A stretch of 64,000 nt of DNA from Serratia liquefaciens (GCF_027594825.1 NZ_CP088930.1:4277019-4341018), one strand, 5' to 3'. Positions 1-9,747 are shown, numbered from the stretch's first letter. Translations and numbers: made by a program. Notes: generated by a model not told the origin, from the letters alone.

Positions 1-1338
1 GGGACCAACTGGTCATATTTCTCACACTACGTCGGTGATATTTTCGGGGCCCCTCTGGCCATCGAAGGTCTGATGGCGTTCTTCCTTGAATCGACGCTGG
101 TCGGCCTGTTCTTCTTCGGCTGGGATCGTCTGGGCAAGGTGCAGCACATGGCCGTAACCTGGCTTGTGGCACTGGGCTCAAACTTCTCCGCGCTGTGGAT
201 CCTGGTAGCCAACGGCTGGATGCAGAACCCTATCGCCTCGGACTTCAACTTCGAAACCATGCGTATGGAGATGCTCAGCTTCTCCGAACTGGTGCTTAAC
301 CCTGTTGCGCAGGTGAAGTTCGTTCACACCGTGGCGGCCGGCTACACCTGTGGTGCGATGTTCGTACTGGGTATCAGCTCTTACTACCTGTTGAAAGGCC
401 GTGATATCGCCTTTGCCAAACGCTCCTTCGCCATTGCTGCCAGCTTCGGTATGGCTGCCGTGCTGTCCGTTATCGTTCTGGGTGATGAATCCGGCTACGA
501 AATGGGTGACGTGCAGAAAACCAAACTGGCCGCCATCGAAGCCGAGTGGGACACTCAACCGGCTCCGGCTTCCTTTACCCTGTTCGGTATTCCGAATCAG
601 GATAAAATGGAAAACTCCTACGCGATCCAAATTCCTTATGCGCTCGGCCTGATTGCCACCCGCTCAACAGATACACAGGTCACCGGCCTGAAAGATCTGA
701 TGGCGCAGCATGAAGTGCGTATCCGCAACGGGATGAAAGCCTACCAATTGCTGGAAGAGCTGCGCAGCGGCAATACCGATCCGGCGGTTCGCGCCGAGTT
801 CAATAAAGCCAAGCAAGACTTGGGCTATGGTTTGCTGCTGAAGCGTTATACCCAGAACGTCACCGACGCGACGGAAACGCAGATCCAGCAGGCAACCAAA
901 GACTCTATTCCACGCGTAGCGCCGCTGTACTTCGCCTTCCGCATCATGGTGGCCTGTGGCGTGCTGATGTTGCTGATTATCGGCCTGTCATTCTGGAGCG
1001 TGCTTCGTGGCCGCATTGGCCAGAGAAAGTGGCTGCACCGCGCGGCGCTGTATGGCCTGCCGCTGCCGTGGATTGCCATCGAAGCCGGCTGGTTTGTGGC
1101 TGAATACGGTCGTCAACCTTGGGCGATTGGTGAGGTGCTGCCAACGGCGGTCGCCAACTCTTCGCTGACTGCGGGTGACATTCTGTTCTCGATGGGGCTG
1201 ATTTGCGGCTTGTACACCCTGTTCCTGGTGGCTGAAATGTACCTGATGTTCAAATTTGCACGCCTGGGTCCAAGCAGCCTGAAAACTGGCCGCTACCACT
1301 TTGAACAACCGACTGCCGCCGTGCAGGAAGCGCGCTAA
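1..1338 (+). CDS. cydA: Cytochrome bd-I ubiquinol oxidase subunit I, 5' truncated by window edge
   Basis: Catalytic subunit of the quinol:O2 oxidoreductase of the inner membrane, carrying hemes b558, b595 and d. The frame is open from base 1, so the start lies outside. The visible 445 residues align with E. coli CydA from about residue 78 to the end, so about 77 N-terminal residues are missing, including His19. Visible ligands and conserved residues, in E. coli numbering, are Glu99 and Glu107 (in [15 protein letters not shown]) and His186 (in [10 protein letters not shown]). The C-terminus [16 protein letters not shown] matches the family. cydB follows 14 bp downstream, so the two are one operon. 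Confidence 0.97.
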   Translation, partial: GTNWSYFSHYVGDIFGAPLAIEGLMAFFLESTLVGLFFFGWDRLGKVQHMAVTWLVALGSNFSALWILVANGWMQNPIASDFNFETMRMEMLSFSELVLNPVAQVKFVHTVAAGYTCGAMFVLGISSYYLLKGRDIAFAKRSFAIAASFGMAAVLSVIVLGDESGYEMGDVQKTKLAAIEAEWDTQPAPASFTLFGIPNQDKMENSYAIQIPYALGLIATRSTDTQVTGLKDLMAQHEVRIRNGMKAYQLLEELRSGNTDPAVRAEFNKAKQDLGYGLLLKRYTQNVTDATETQIQQATKDSIPRVAPLYFAFRIMVACGVLMLLIIGLSFWSVLRGRIGQRKWLHRAALYGLPLPWIAIEAGWFVAEYGRQPWAIGEVLPTAVANSSLTAGDILFSMGLICGLYTLFLVAEMYLMFKFARLGPSSLKTGRYHFEQPTAAVQEAR

Positions 1339-1352
1339 ACAGGAGTCCACGT

Positions 1353-2492
1353 ATGTTTGATTATGAAGTACTGCGATTTATCTGGTGGATCCTGATTGGC
1401 GTACTGCTGATCGGTTTCGCCGTCACCGACGGTTTCGACATGGGGGTCGGCATTCTGGTGCGCATTATCGGTAAAACCGATACCGAGCGCCGGGTGATGA
1501 TCAACTCCATCGCGCCGCACTGGGACGGTAACCAGGTGTGGCTGATCACCGCCGGTGGTGCGCTGTTTGCCGCCTGGCCAATGGTCTATGCGGCGGCGTT
1601 CTCCGGTTTCTACGTCGCCATGATCCTGGTGCTGTCCGCCTTGTTCTTCCGCCCGGTCGGTTTTGACTACCGCTCGAAGCTGGAGAGCAGCCGCTGGCGC
1701 AACATGTGGGACTGGGGCATCTTCATCGGCAGCTTCGTGCCGGCGGTAGTGTTCGGCGTGGCGTTCGGCAACCTGCTGCAGGGCGTGCCGTTCCACATGG
1801 ACGAATACATGCGTCTGTTCTACACCGGCAACTTCTTCCAACTGCTGAATCCGTTTGGCCTGTTGGCGGGCGTGGTCAGCCTGACCATGCTGGTGACCCA
1901 GGGTGCGACCTACCTGCAGATGCGTACTAGCGGTGAGATCCACCTGCGTGCCCGTGCTGCGGCGCAGATCTCCACGCTGGTGATGGCGGTGTTCTTCCTG
2001 TTAGGTGGCATTTGGCTGGTGAAAGGCATCGATGGTTATGTCATTACCTCGGCGCTGGATACCATGGCGGAGTCTAACCCGATGCGTAAAGAAGTGGCTC
2101 ATCAGGCCGGTGCCTGGTTGATCAACTTCAACAAGTATCCGCTGCTGTGGGCACTGCCTGCTCTGGGCGTGGTGCTGCCGCTGTTTACGGTGCTGTTCTC
2201 TCGCATGTCGAAAGACGCGCTGGCATTCGTGACTTCGTCACTGACCATTGCCTGCGTGATCCTGACTGCCGGTGTGACCATGTTCCCGTTCGTGATGCCG
2301 TCAAGCACCGTGCCTAACATCAGTCTGACCATGTGGGATGCCACCTCCAGTCTGTTGACGCTGGAAGTGATGACCGTTGTCGCGGCGATCTTCGTGCCTA
2401 TCGTTCTGGGGTACACCAGCTGGTCGTACTACAAAATGTTCGGCCGTCTCGACAAGAACTTTGTCGAGAACAACAAGCATTCGCTGTATTAA
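1353..2492 (+). CDS. cydB: Cytochrome bd-I ubiquinol oxidase subunit II
   Basis: The 379-residue membrane partner of CydA has the same length as in E. coli. It is a multi-span protein opening MFDYEVLRFIWWILIG, with the family signature GFAVTDGFDMGVG and GNQVWLITAGGALFAAWP. It stabilises heme binding at the interface with CydA. An AGGAG ribosome-binding site lies upstream of the ATG, and cydX follows after 17 bp. No regulatory site is visible because the operon promoter lies outside the window. Confidence 0.97.
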   Translation: MFDYEVLRFIWWILIGVLLIGFAVTDGFDMGVGILVRIIGKTDTERRVMINSIAPHWDGNQVWLITAGGALFAAWPMVYAAAFSGFYVAMILVLSALFFRPVGFDYRSKLESSRWRNMWDWGIFIGSFVPAVVFGVAFGNLLQGVPFHMDEYMRLFYTGNFFQLLNPFGLLAGVVSLTMLVTQGATYLQMRTSGEIHLRARAAAQISTLVMAVFFLLGGIWLVKGIDGYVITSALDTMAESNPMRKEVAHQAGAWLINFNKYPLLWALPALGVVLPLFTVLFSRMSKDALAFVTSSLTIACVILTAGVTMFPFVMPSSTVPNISLTMWDATSSLLTLEVMTVVAAIFVPIVLGYTSWSYYKMFGRLDKNFVENNKHSLY

Positions 2493-2509
2493 GGATAGGG
2501 AGCTAAACC

Positions 2510-2623
2510 ATGTGGTATTTTGCCTGGATTCTCGGAACGCTTCTTGCCTGTGCCTTCGGTATCATCACGGCGCTGGCGCTTGAGCACCACGAAGATTCTA
2601 AAGCACAGCAAGACGGTAAGTGA
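2510..2623 (+). CDS. cydX: Cytochrome bd-I accessory small subunit CydX
   Basis: This 37-residue single-span protein starts MWYFAWILGTLLACAFG and is nearly identical to E. coli CydX (YbgT), which binds CydAB and is needed for stable oxidase activity. One transmembrane helix (about residues 3-24) is followed by a short charged tail (EHHEDSKAQQDGK). It lies 17 bp after cydB with a GGGAG ribosome-binding site. Its stop codon overlaps the ybgE start (TGATG), which points to translational coupling. Confidence 0.95.
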   Translation: MWYFAWILGTLLACAFGIITALALEHHEDSKAQQDGK

Positions 2624-2919
2624 TGAGTTCGTCATTAACTGACAAGCTGTACGCCATGACTGACAAGGGCCCGGTCCGGGCCCTTTCACTGGTGCTGGCG
2701 TTGATTTTGGCGGGCTGTATTTTCTGGGATCCGACCCGCTTTGCGGCGAAGACCAGCTCGCTGGAGATTTGGGAAGGGCTGTTGCTGATTTGGGCCGTTT
2801 GCGCCGGGGTAGTTCACGGCGTTGGTTTCAAACCGCAGCGGACGTTATGGCGCGCTTTTTTTGCGCCACTTCCGGCAATTGTGATCCTCGCCGCAGGATT
2901 ACTTTACGTTTCTTTATAA
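2623..2919 (+). CDS. ybgE: Cyd operon protein YbgE
   Basis: A 98-residue inner-membrane protein found in cyd operons; its exact function is unsettled. It resembles E. coli YbgE (97 aa) with the shared blocks GCIFWDPTRFAAKTSSLEIW and VCAGVVHGVGF and about three hydrophobic segments. The ATG at 2623 was chosen over the in-frame GTG at 2620 because it matches the family start and overlaps the cydX stop. A hairpin terminator at 2939 closes the operon. Confidence 0.9.
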   Translation: MSSSLTDKLYAMTDKGPVRALSLVLALILAGCIFWDPTRFAAKTSSLEIWEGLLLIWAVCAGVVHGVGFKPQRTLWRAFFAPLPAIVILAAGLLYVSL

Positions 2920-2938
2920 TCTCTTCTATATCCCCGCG

Positions 2939-2969
2939 TTATGGGCCCTTCCGGCCCATAATTATTTTC
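2939..2969 (+). terminator. Intrinsic terminator of the cyd operon
   Basis: A perfect 9-bp stem TTATGGGCC / GGCCCATAA with a 5-nt loop (CTTCC) is followed by TTATTTT. It lies 19 bp after the ybgE stop, before the ybgC-tol promoter region. Confidence 0.75.
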
Positions 2970-3049
2970 GTTCCCCTCTTGTAACCCATTCCCAACCCGA
3001 TCCGTCTTGCGTATAGTAGCACCGTTAAATTGCATTGCTGGGAAGTAGA

Positions 3050-4134
<1,085 letters not shown>

Positions 4135-4146
4135 GTAGGAGGTAGC

Positions 4147-4575
4147 ATGGCGAGAGTTCGTGGACGTAATCGGCGCGAGCTGAAGTCCGAAATTAACATC
4201 GTTCCGTTGCTCGACGTGTTGCTGGTGCTGTTGTTGATCTTTATGGCAACGGCGCCGATTATCACGCAGAGCGTTGAGGTTGATCTGCCGGACGCGACCG
4301 ATTCCAAAACGGTGTCCAGCGATGATAACCCGCCGGTGATCCTTGAGGTTTCAGGCGTGGGTCAATACACCCTGGTGGTGGATCATAACCGCATGGAGCT
4401 GCTGCCACCGGAACAGGTTGCCGCCGAAGCCAAGTCGCGTTTAGCGGCTAACCCGAAAACGGTCTTTTTGATCGGTGGGGCGAAGGAAGTACCGTACGAT
4501 GAGATTATCAAGGCACTGAATATTCTCCATCAGGCGGGCGTGGCTTCCGTGGGGCTAATGACCCAGCCAATCTGA
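4147..4575 (+). CDS. tolR: Tol-Pal proton channel subunit TolR
   Basis: A 142-residue single-span protein of the ExbD/TolR family. The cytoplasmic N-terminus is followed by a membrane helix (about 18-38) holding the essential proton-path aspartate Asp23 (IVPLLDVLLVLLL), then a periplasmic domain. A GGAGG ribosome-binding site precedes the ATG. It partners TolQ and TolA. Confidence 0.97.
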   Translation: MARVRGRNRRELKSEINIVPLLDVLLVLLLIFMATAPIITQSVEVDLPDATDSKTVSSDDNPPVILEVSGVGQYTLVVDHNRMELLPPEQVAAEAKSRLAANPKTVFLIGGAKEVPYDEIIKALNILHQAGVASVGLMTQPI

Positions 4576-4656
4576 CCCTGAGGTCAGTGGCAACCCGGTT
4601 CCTGTGCTGCGGTGCAGGAACCCCGTATAAGCAACACCAGTTTTTGGGAATCTATT

Positions 4657-5922
4657 TTGGTAAAGGCAACTGAGCAAAACGATAAGCTGAACCGCGCCGT
4701 TATTGTTTCGGTCGTTCTGCACTTTGTATTGATTGCCCTGCTGATTTGGGGATCGCTGCAAGAAAACGTCGACATGAACAGTGCCGGCGGTGGCGGCGAC
4801 GGTTCGGTCGTCGGTGCAGTGATGGTCGATCCCGGGGCAGTGGTGGAGCAGTACAACCGCCAGCAACAGCAGAGTAACGACGCGCAGCGTGCTGAAAAGC
4901 AGCGCCAGAAAAAAGCGGAACAACAAGCCGAAGAGCTTCAGCAGAAGCAGGCGGCGGAACAGCAGCGCCTGAAAGAGCTGGAGAAAGAGCGTTTGTCTGC
5001 GCAGGAAAAAGCGGCACAGGACGCGAAAGAACAGGCTGAACAGCAGAAGCAGGCCGCAGAGCAACAGAAACAGGCGGCGGAGCAACAAAAGCAGGCTGCT
5101 GAACAGCAAAAAGCGGCCGAGAACGCCGCGGCGAAAGCCAAAGAACAACAGAAAGTAGCGGAAGCGGCCGCCGCCAAGGCGAAGGCCGAGGCAGATAAAG
5201 TCGCTAAAGCGCAGGCCGACGCGCAGAAGAAAGCAGAGTCTGAAGCCAAGAAAGAAGCCGCCGCCGCCGCTGCCGCCAAGAAACAGGCGGAAGAAGCGAA
5301 GAAAGCCGCTGCTGCCGAAGCCGCAGAGAAAAAGGCCGCAGCTGAAGCAGAGAAGAAAGCTGCAGCAGAAGCGGAGAAAAAAGCCGCTGCTGATGCCGAG
5401 AAGAAAGCAGCCGCAGAAGCGGAGAAAAAAGCCGCCGCTGCCGAAAAAGCGGCCGCTGAGAAAGCTGCTGCCAAGAAAGCGGCAGACGCCAAGAAGAAAG
5501 CCGCTGCCGCAGCTGCAGCTCAGTCTTCGGACGTCAATGATCTGTTTGGCGACCTGGCGGACGGTAAAAACGCGCCGAAAGGCGGTGGGGCTAAAGCTAA
5601 GGGTGACGGCAAACCGGCCGGTCAGGGCAATGCCAAGGCCGCGGGGGCCAGTGGTGCTGATATTGAGGGGTATGCGGGGCAGATTCGCACAGCGATTCAG
5701 AATAAGTTTTATGATGCCAGTTCGTTCGCCGGTAAGACTTGCAACCTACGCATCAAACTGGGGCCTGATGGCTTTTTGATTAACGTGACATCGGTGGGTG
5801 GCGATCCCGCTCTGTGCCAGGCGGCTGTAGCTGCTGCGAATCAGGCGAAGATCCCGAAACCGCCGAGCGATGCCGTTTATCAGCACTTTAAGAATTCGAC
5901 CCTTGTATTTAAGCCACAATAA
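4657..5922 (+). CDS. tolA: Tol-Pal energy transducer TolA
   Basis: TolA spans the periplasm and links TolQR to TolB/Pal. It has an N-terminal membrane anchor (about 14-34), then a long Ala/Lys/Glu/Gln-rich helical domain (about 70-310) with repeats such as QQKQAAE and AEKKAA, then the globular domain III with its paired cysteines (GKTCNLRI and GGDPALCQAA). The TTG at 4657 gives MVKATEQNDKLNRA and 421 residues, the E. coli length, and GGGAA precedes it. An in-frame ATG 15 codons upstream reads through non-homologous sequence. Confidence 0.93.
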   Translation: MVKATEQNDKLNRAVIVSVVLHFVLIALLIWGSLQENVDMNSAGGGGDGSVVGAVMVDPGAVVEQYNRQQQQSNDAQRAEKQRQKKAEQQAEELQQKQAAEQQRLKELEKERLSAQEKAAQDAKEQAEQQKQAAEQQKQAAEQQKQAAEQQKAAENAAAKAKEQQKVAEAAAAKAKAEADKVAKAQADAQKKAESEAKKEAAAAAAAKKQAEEAKKAAAAEAAEKKAAAEAEKKAAAEAEKKAAADAEKKAAAEAEKKAAAAEKAAAEKAAAKKAADAKKKAAAAAAAQSSDVNDLFGDLADGKNAPKGGGAKAKGDGKPAGQGNAKAAGASGADIEGYAGQIRTAIQNKFYDASSFAGKTCNLRIKLGPDGFLINVTSVGGDPALCQAAVAAANQAKIPKPPSDAVYQHFKNSTLVFKPQ

Positions 5923-6054
5923 CGGTTGATTAGCTAAGTCATATCGCAGGGATGTACTAAGGTAACCAACAGGGATTATGTAGTTTTGTTTGCGTTGGTT
6001 TGTTAAAATTCTGCTAATTTATCGCAGGCATCCCGCCTGGATAAGGGAGATGAG

Positions 6055-7347
6055 ATGAAGCAGGCATTTCGAGTAGCGTTAGGTTTTTTAATACTGTGGG
6101 CCTCCGTTCTTCACGCGGAAGTTCGCATTGAAATCACCCAGGGGGTCGACTCCGCTCGCCCGATTGGTGTGGTGCCGTTTAAATGGGCTGGCCCAGGCAC
6201 GCCTCCGGAAGATATTGGCAAGATTGTCGGCGCAGACCTGCGCAACAGCGGCAAATTCAACCCAATTGACGTAGCGCGCATGCCGCAGCAACCGACCACC
6301 GCGTCTGAAGTGACGCCGGCGGCCTGGACTGCATTGGGCATTGACGCAGTCGTGGTCGGCCAGGTGCAACCTGGTGCGGACGGTGGCTACCTGATCTCTT
6401 ATCAACTGGTGGACACTTCAGGTTCTCCAGGCACCGTATTGGCGCAGAATCAGTATAAAGTGACCAAGCAGTGGTTGCGTTATTCTGCTCACACCGCCAG
6501 TGACGAAGTGTTTGAAAAGCTGACCGGTATCAAGGGCGCATTCCGTACCCGTATCGCTTACGTTGTGCAGACCAACGGCGGGAAATTCCCGTACGAGCTG
6601 CGCGTAGCGGATTACGACGGCTACAACCAGTTTGTGGTACACCGTTCACCGGAACCACTGATGTCCCCGGCCTGGTCGCCGGACGGCAGCAAACTGGCGT
6701 ACGTGACCTTTGAAAGCGGCCGCTCTGCGCTGGTGGTTCAGACCCTGGCTAACGGCGCTATCCGTCAGATCGCCTCGTTCCCGCGCCACAACGGTGCACC
6801 GGCGTTCTCACCGGACGGCAGCCGCCTGGCCTTTGCGCTGTCTAAAAGCGGCAGCCTGAACCTGTACGTGATGAATCTGGGCTCTGGTCAGATTACCCAA
6901 ATCACCGACGGGCGCAGCAACAATACCGAACCGACCTGGTTCCCGGATAGCCAGTCTCTGGCGTATACCTCCGATCAGGGTGGCCGGCCACAGATTTATA
7001 AAGTCAGTGCCAGTGGCGGTGCGTCACAGCGTCTGACATGGGAAGGCTCTCAGAATCAGGATTCTGAAGTCAGCTCTGATGGTAAATTCCTGGTGATGGT
7101 GAGCTCAAACAACGGTGCTCAGCATATCGCCAAACAAGATCTCGGATCGGGTGCCGTTCAAGTGTTAACCGGCACCTTCCTGGACGAAACGCCTAGTATT
7201 GCGCCAAATGGCACCATGGTGATCTATAGCTCCACGCAAGGTATGGGCTCCGTGTTGCAACTGGTATCGACTGATGGGCGTTTTAAAGCGCGTCTTCCGG
7301 CAACTGATGGACAGGTCAAATTCCCTGCCTGGTCGCCGTATCTGTGA
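6055..7347 (+). CDS. tolB: Tol-Pal periplasmic beta-propeller protein TolB
   Basis: A 430-residue periplasmic protein of the same length as in E. coli. The signal peptide (about 1-21, ending LHA) is followed by an N-terminal alpha/beta domain and a six-bladed beta-propeller with repeated [13 protein letters not shown] blades. It binds Pal and TolA. GGGAGATGAG precedes the ATG. It is separated from tolA by 132 bp, where a secondary promoter could lie, and is followed by pal. Confidence 0.97.
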   Translation: MKQAFRVALGFLILWASVLHAEVRIEITQGVDSARPIGVVPFKWAGPGTPPEDIGKIVGADLRNSGKFNPIDVARMPQQPTTASEVTPAAWTALGIDAVVVGQVQPGADGGYLISYQLVDTSGSPGTVLAQNQYKVTKQWLRYSAHTASDEVFEKLTGIKGAFRTRIAYVVQTNGGKFPYELRVADYDGYNQFVVHRSPEPLMSPAWSPDGSKLAYVTFESGRSALVVQTLANGAIRQIASFPRHNGAPAFSPDGSRLAFALSKSGSLNLYVMNLGSGQITQITDGRSNNTEPTWFPDSQSLAYTSDQGGRPQIYKVSASGGASQRLTWEGSQNQDSEVSSDGKFLVMVSSNNGAQHIAKQDLGSGAVQVLTGTFLDETPSIAPNGTMVIYSSTQGMGSVLQLVSTDGRFKARLPATDGQVKFPAWSPYL

Positions 7348-7391
7348 TGCATGTGTAAATATGTATGGCAAACTATAAAAGGATTAAAGAA

Positions 7392-7907
7392 ATGCAACTG
7401 AACAAAGTGCTGAAAGGGCTTCTGCTGGCACTGCCAGTCCTGGCTGTAGCAGCTTGTAGTTCTAACAAAAGCGCAAACAACGACCAATCTGGTCTGGGCG
7501 CTGGCGCTGGCACTGGTACAGAAAACGGCAGCAGCAACCTGTCTTCTGAAGAACAAGCTCGTCTGCAGATGCAAGAACTGCAGAAGAACAACATTGTTTA
7601 CTTCGGTCTGGACAAGTATGACGTGAGCTCTGAGTTCGCTCAGATGCTGGACGCACACGCTGCATTCCTGCGTAACAACCCGTCTTACAAAGTGACCGTA
7701 GAAGGCCACGCGGATGAGCGCGGTACGCCGGAATACAACATTGCCCTGGGTGAGCGTCGTGCTAACTCCGTGAAAATGTACCTGCAAGGTAAAGGCGTTT
7801 CAGCTGACCAAATCTCTATCGTTTCTTACGGTAAAGAAAAACCAGCAGTACTGGGCCACGACGAAGCGGCTTATGCTAAAAACCGTCGTGCAGTTCTGGT
7901 CTACTAA
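7392..7907 (+). CDS. pal: Peptidoglycan-associated lipoprotein Pal
   Basis: A 171-residue outer-membrane lipoprotein that binds peptidoglycan. The lipobox ends at Cys22 (LAVAAC). A Gly/Ser-rich linker leads to an OmpA-like domain containing [22 protein letters not shown], the peptidoglycan-binding region. The ATG at 7392 (MQLNKVLKG) follows AAAGGA and gives a proper signal peptide. An in-frame ATG 9 codons upstream would add a non-signal extension. Confidence 0.96.
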   Translation: MQLNKVLKGLLLALPVLAVAACSSNKSANNDQSGLGAGAGTGTENGSSNLSSEEQARLQMQELQKNNIVYFGLDKYDVSSEFAQMLDAHAAFLRNNPSYKVTVEGHADERGTPEYNIALGERRANSVKMYLQGKGVSADQISIVSYGKEKPAVLGHDEAAYAKNRRAVLVY

Positions 7908-7916
7908 GAGAATCGC

Positions 7917-8717
7917 ATGAACAGTAACTTCAGACGTCACTTGTTGAGTCTGTCGTTACTGGTTGGCGTAGCGGTCCCATGGGCCGCTACTGCCCAAGCG
8001 CCAATCAGTAATGTCGGCTCCGGCTCGGTCGAAGACCGTGTCACCTCGCTTGAGCGCATCAGCAATGCTCAAGGCCAGCTTTTAAACCAACTCCAGCAAC
8101 AACTCTCTGACAATCAGCGCGATATTGACTCGCTCCGCGGGCAAATCCAGGAAAGCCAATATCAACTGAATCAGGTCGTTGAACGCCAAAAGCAAATCTA
8201 TCAACAGATGGATAGCATCAGCCAGGGCGGCGCTCAGAGCTCTGCTGCCGCAGCGGGTGCCGCGGGTGGAGCAGCAGCGGCTGCGTCCTCCGAAGGCGCT
8301 GACAATGCGTCTGCGGGCGCTACAGCAGCTGCACCGGCCAGCTCTGGTGATGAAAACAGCGACTACAACGCCGCTGTTTCATTGGCGCTGGAAAAAAAAC
8401 AGTATGACCAGGCAATCTCCGCTTTTCAGACCTTCGTAAAACAGTACCCAAAGTCTACTTATCAGCCTAATGCCAACTACTGGCTGGGGCAGTTGTATTA
8501 CAACAAGGGTAAGAAAGACGATGCGGCTTACTATTATGCGGTCGTGGTGAAGAATTACTCAAAGTCACCTAAGGCGCCGGACGCCATGTACAAGGTGGGT
8601 ATCATCATGCAGGAAAAAGGGCAGGCCGATAAAGCCAAAGCCGTGTTCCAACAGGTGATTAAACAATACCCAACCAGTGCGGCGGCCAAACAGGCGAAAA
8701 GTCGCGTAGCCGGTTAG
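7917..8717 (+). CDS. cpoB: Cell division coordinator CpoB
   Basis: A 266-residue periplasmic protein (formerly YbgF) that couples Tol energy state to PBP1B-driven peptidoglycan synthesis at division. The signal peptide (about 1-27, ending AQA) is followed by a coiled-coil trimerisation segment (about 35-100), an Ala/Gly/Ser linker and C-terminal TPR repeats (about 145-262; e.g. YQPNANYWLGQLYYNKGK). It starts 9 bp after pal and is the last gene of the cluster. Confidence 0.95.
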   Translation: MNSNFRRHLLSLSLLVGVAVPWAATAQAPISNVGSGSVEDRVTSLERISNAQGQLLNQLQQQLSDNQRDIDSLRGQIQESQYQLNQVVERQKQIYQQMDSISQGGAQSSAAAAGAAGGAAAAASSEGADNASAGATAAAPASSGDENSDYNAAVSLALEKKQYDQAISAFQTFVKQYPKSTYQPNANYWLGQLYYNKGKKDDAAYYYAVVVKNYSKSPKAPDAMYKVGIIMQEKGQADKAKAVFQQVIKQYPTSAAAKQAKSRVAG

Positions 8718-8721
8718 TCAG

Positions 8722-8772
8722 AAAAAAAATGAGCCCAGAAGTTAGTCGATTTGACCGCTTTCTGGGCTCATT
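8722..8772 (-). terminator. Hairpin after cpoB, with its U-tract on the minus strand
   Basis: A perfect 13-bp inverted repeat (8728-8740 and 8760-8772) encloses a 19-nt loop. The run of eight A lies on the cpoB side, so only the minus-strand transcript has a stem followed by a T-tract. On the plus strand the stem is followed by CGCGTG. It could still end cpoB transcription weakly or protect the mRNA 3' end. Confidence 0.6.
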
Positions 8773-8816
8773 CGCGTGAAGAACAAGCAGTTGAACCCCT
8801 TGTTCAAAAATTTAGG

Positions 8817-8844
8817 TTGCGCTGCCAAGATAAATTAGTAATAT
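8817..8844 (+). promoter_or_regulatory. Putative promoter of the tRNA-Lys/Val operon
   Basis: TTGCGC (8817-8822) and TAATAT (8839-8844) are separated by 16 bp, and a GC-rich stretch (GCCGCCG) follows, like the discriminator of stringently controlled stable-RNA promoters. It lies about 50 bp before the first tRNA. Confidence 0.55.
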
Positions 8845-8861
8845 ATGCCGCCGTTGCCAAG

Positions 8862-8877
8862 ACATCTTGCAAGATGT
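8862..8877 (+). repeat. Palindrome in the tRNA operon leader
   Basis: ACATCTTGCAAGATGT is a perfect 16-bp palindrome between the promoter and the first tRNA-Lys. It could fold as a leader hairpin for RNase processing of the primary transcript. Confidence 0.5.
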
Positions 8878-8895
8878 TAAAGCAGCAAGGAAATT

Positions 8896-8971
8896 GGGTC
8901 GTTAGCTCAGTTGGTAGAGCAGTTGACTTTTAATCAATTGGTCGCAGGTTCGAATCCCGCACGACCCACCA
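8896..8971 (+). tRNA. tRNA-Lys(TTT), copy 1
   Basis: A 76-nt cloverleaf with encoded CCA. The acceptor is GGGTCGT/ACGACCC, the D-arm contains AGCTCAGTTGGTAGAGC, the anticodon loop CTTTTAA carries TTT, and the T-arm is GCAGGTTCGAATCCCGC. It is the first gene of the cluster at the same site as E. coli lysT-valT-lysW. Confidence 0.97.
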
Positions 8972-9107
8972 ATTCCTGAAATAAGAAATGAAGTGAAATC
9001 GTAAGGGTGAGAACCGTAAAGGTTCGAGTCTCGCAAAGCGAGACAACATCACGAAGTGATGGCCCGAAGGGTGAGGCGTAAGCCGAATAATCCCGCACGA
9101 CCCACCA
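8972..9107 (+). repeat. Diverged tRNA-tail repeat unit between tRNA-Lys 1 and tRNA-Val
   Basis: This 136-bp segment ends in AATCCCGCACGACCCACCA (9089-9107), the 19-nt 3' end of tRNA-Lys. Upstream it holds a T-arm fragment AGGTTCGA (9020-9027) and the blocks GGGTGAGAA and GGGTGAGGC found in the array units downstream. It is probably an older, diverged copy of the same unit. Confidence 0.75.
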
Positions 9108-9139
9108 ATTTCTGAAGTAGTAGCAGTAACCACGTCAGT

Positions 9140-9215
9140 GGGTGATTAGCTCAGTTGGTAGAGCATCTCCTTTACACGGAGGGGGTCGGCGGTTCGAGCC
9201 CGTCATCACCCACCA
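9140..9215 (+). tRNA. tRNA-Val(TAC)
   Basis: A 76-nt cloverleaf with encoded CCA. The acceptor is GGGTGAT/ATCACCC, the anticodon loop TTTACAC carries TAC, and the T-arm is GGCGGTTCGAGCCCGTC. Its position among tRNA-Lys copies matches the valT position in E. coli. Confidence 0.96.
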
Positions 9216-9222
9216 CTGCTGT

Positions 9223-9298
9223 GGGCCGTTAGCTCAGTTGGTAGAGCAGTTGACTTTTAATCAATTGGTCGCAGGTTCGAATCCCGCACGGCCCACCA
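9223..9298 (+). tRNA. tRNA-Lys(TTT), copy 2
   Basis: Identical to copy 1 except for a compensated change in the acceptor stem: GGGCCGT pairs with ACGGCCC (C4:G69 instead of U4:A69). The CCA is encoded. It begins only 7 bp after tRNA-Val. Confidence 0.97.
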
Positions 9299-9368
9299 TT
9301 TCAGAATTGTTTTTCCTCAATACGGGCTTCGGTTTTGTATTGGTTGTTCAGCAGTAAACCACGTCAGT

Positions 9369-9444
9369 GGGCCGTTAGCTCAGTTGGTAGAGCAGTTGAC
9401 TTTTAATCAATTGGTCGCAGGTTCGAATCCCGCACGGCCCACCA
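9369..9444 (+). tRNA. tRNA-Lys(TTT), copy 3
   Basis: A 76-nt gene identical to copy 2, including the C4:G69 pair. It is preceded by the recurring spacer CAGTAAACCACGTCAGT. Confidence 0.97.
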
Positions 9445-9499
9445 TTATTGCAGCGAGTTCCTCTCCTGCTTACGCGGTTCAGCAGTAAACCACATCAGT

Positions 9500-9575
9500 G
9501 GGTCGTTAGCTCAGTTGGTAGAGCAGTTGACTTTTAATCAATTGGTCGCAGGTTCGAATCCCGCACGACCCACCA
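9500..9575 (+). tRNA. tRNA-Lys(TTT), copy 4
   Basis: A 76-nt gene identical to copy 1 (U4:A69 acceptor pair). It is the last intact tRNA, and the tandem repeat array begins directly at its 3' end. Confidence 0.97.
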
Positions 9576-9747
9576 CTTCTCAAAGCACCTCAGCACTTTT
9601 TCCCAGAATCAAAAATCACATAGCATGCGAATCCTGTGAGTGAGAAGCTGCGCTCAGGTTCGACAAAATTGCCTGTCAATTTTGAACAGCGCTTGCGCTG
9701 GCCCGCTGGGTGAGGCCAAAGGCCGAGTCATCCCGCACGACCCACCA
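9576..9747 (+). repeat. tRNA-tail tandem repeat unit 1
   Basis: This 172-bp unit follows the CCA of tRNA-Lys 4 and ends with ATCCCGCACGACCCACCA (9730-9747), the last 18 nt of tRNA-Lys. Internally it has CAGGTTCGA (9655-9663) matching the T-arm, and hairpins CAAAATTG/CAATTTTG, CAGCGC/GCGCTG and GGCC-AAA-GGCC. It resembles the tyrT/rtT repeat layout of E. coli. Confidence 0.85.

Noticed and set aside
4938..5492. A minus-strand Ala/Ser/Cys-rich open frame opposite tolA
   Set aside because: It is the antisense of the TolA Ala/Lys repeat region; low complexity, not a gene.
4861..5520. Short repeats that might suggest a CRISPR or minisatellite
   Set aside because: They are the coding repeats of TolA domain II, without regular spacers or conserved repeat length.
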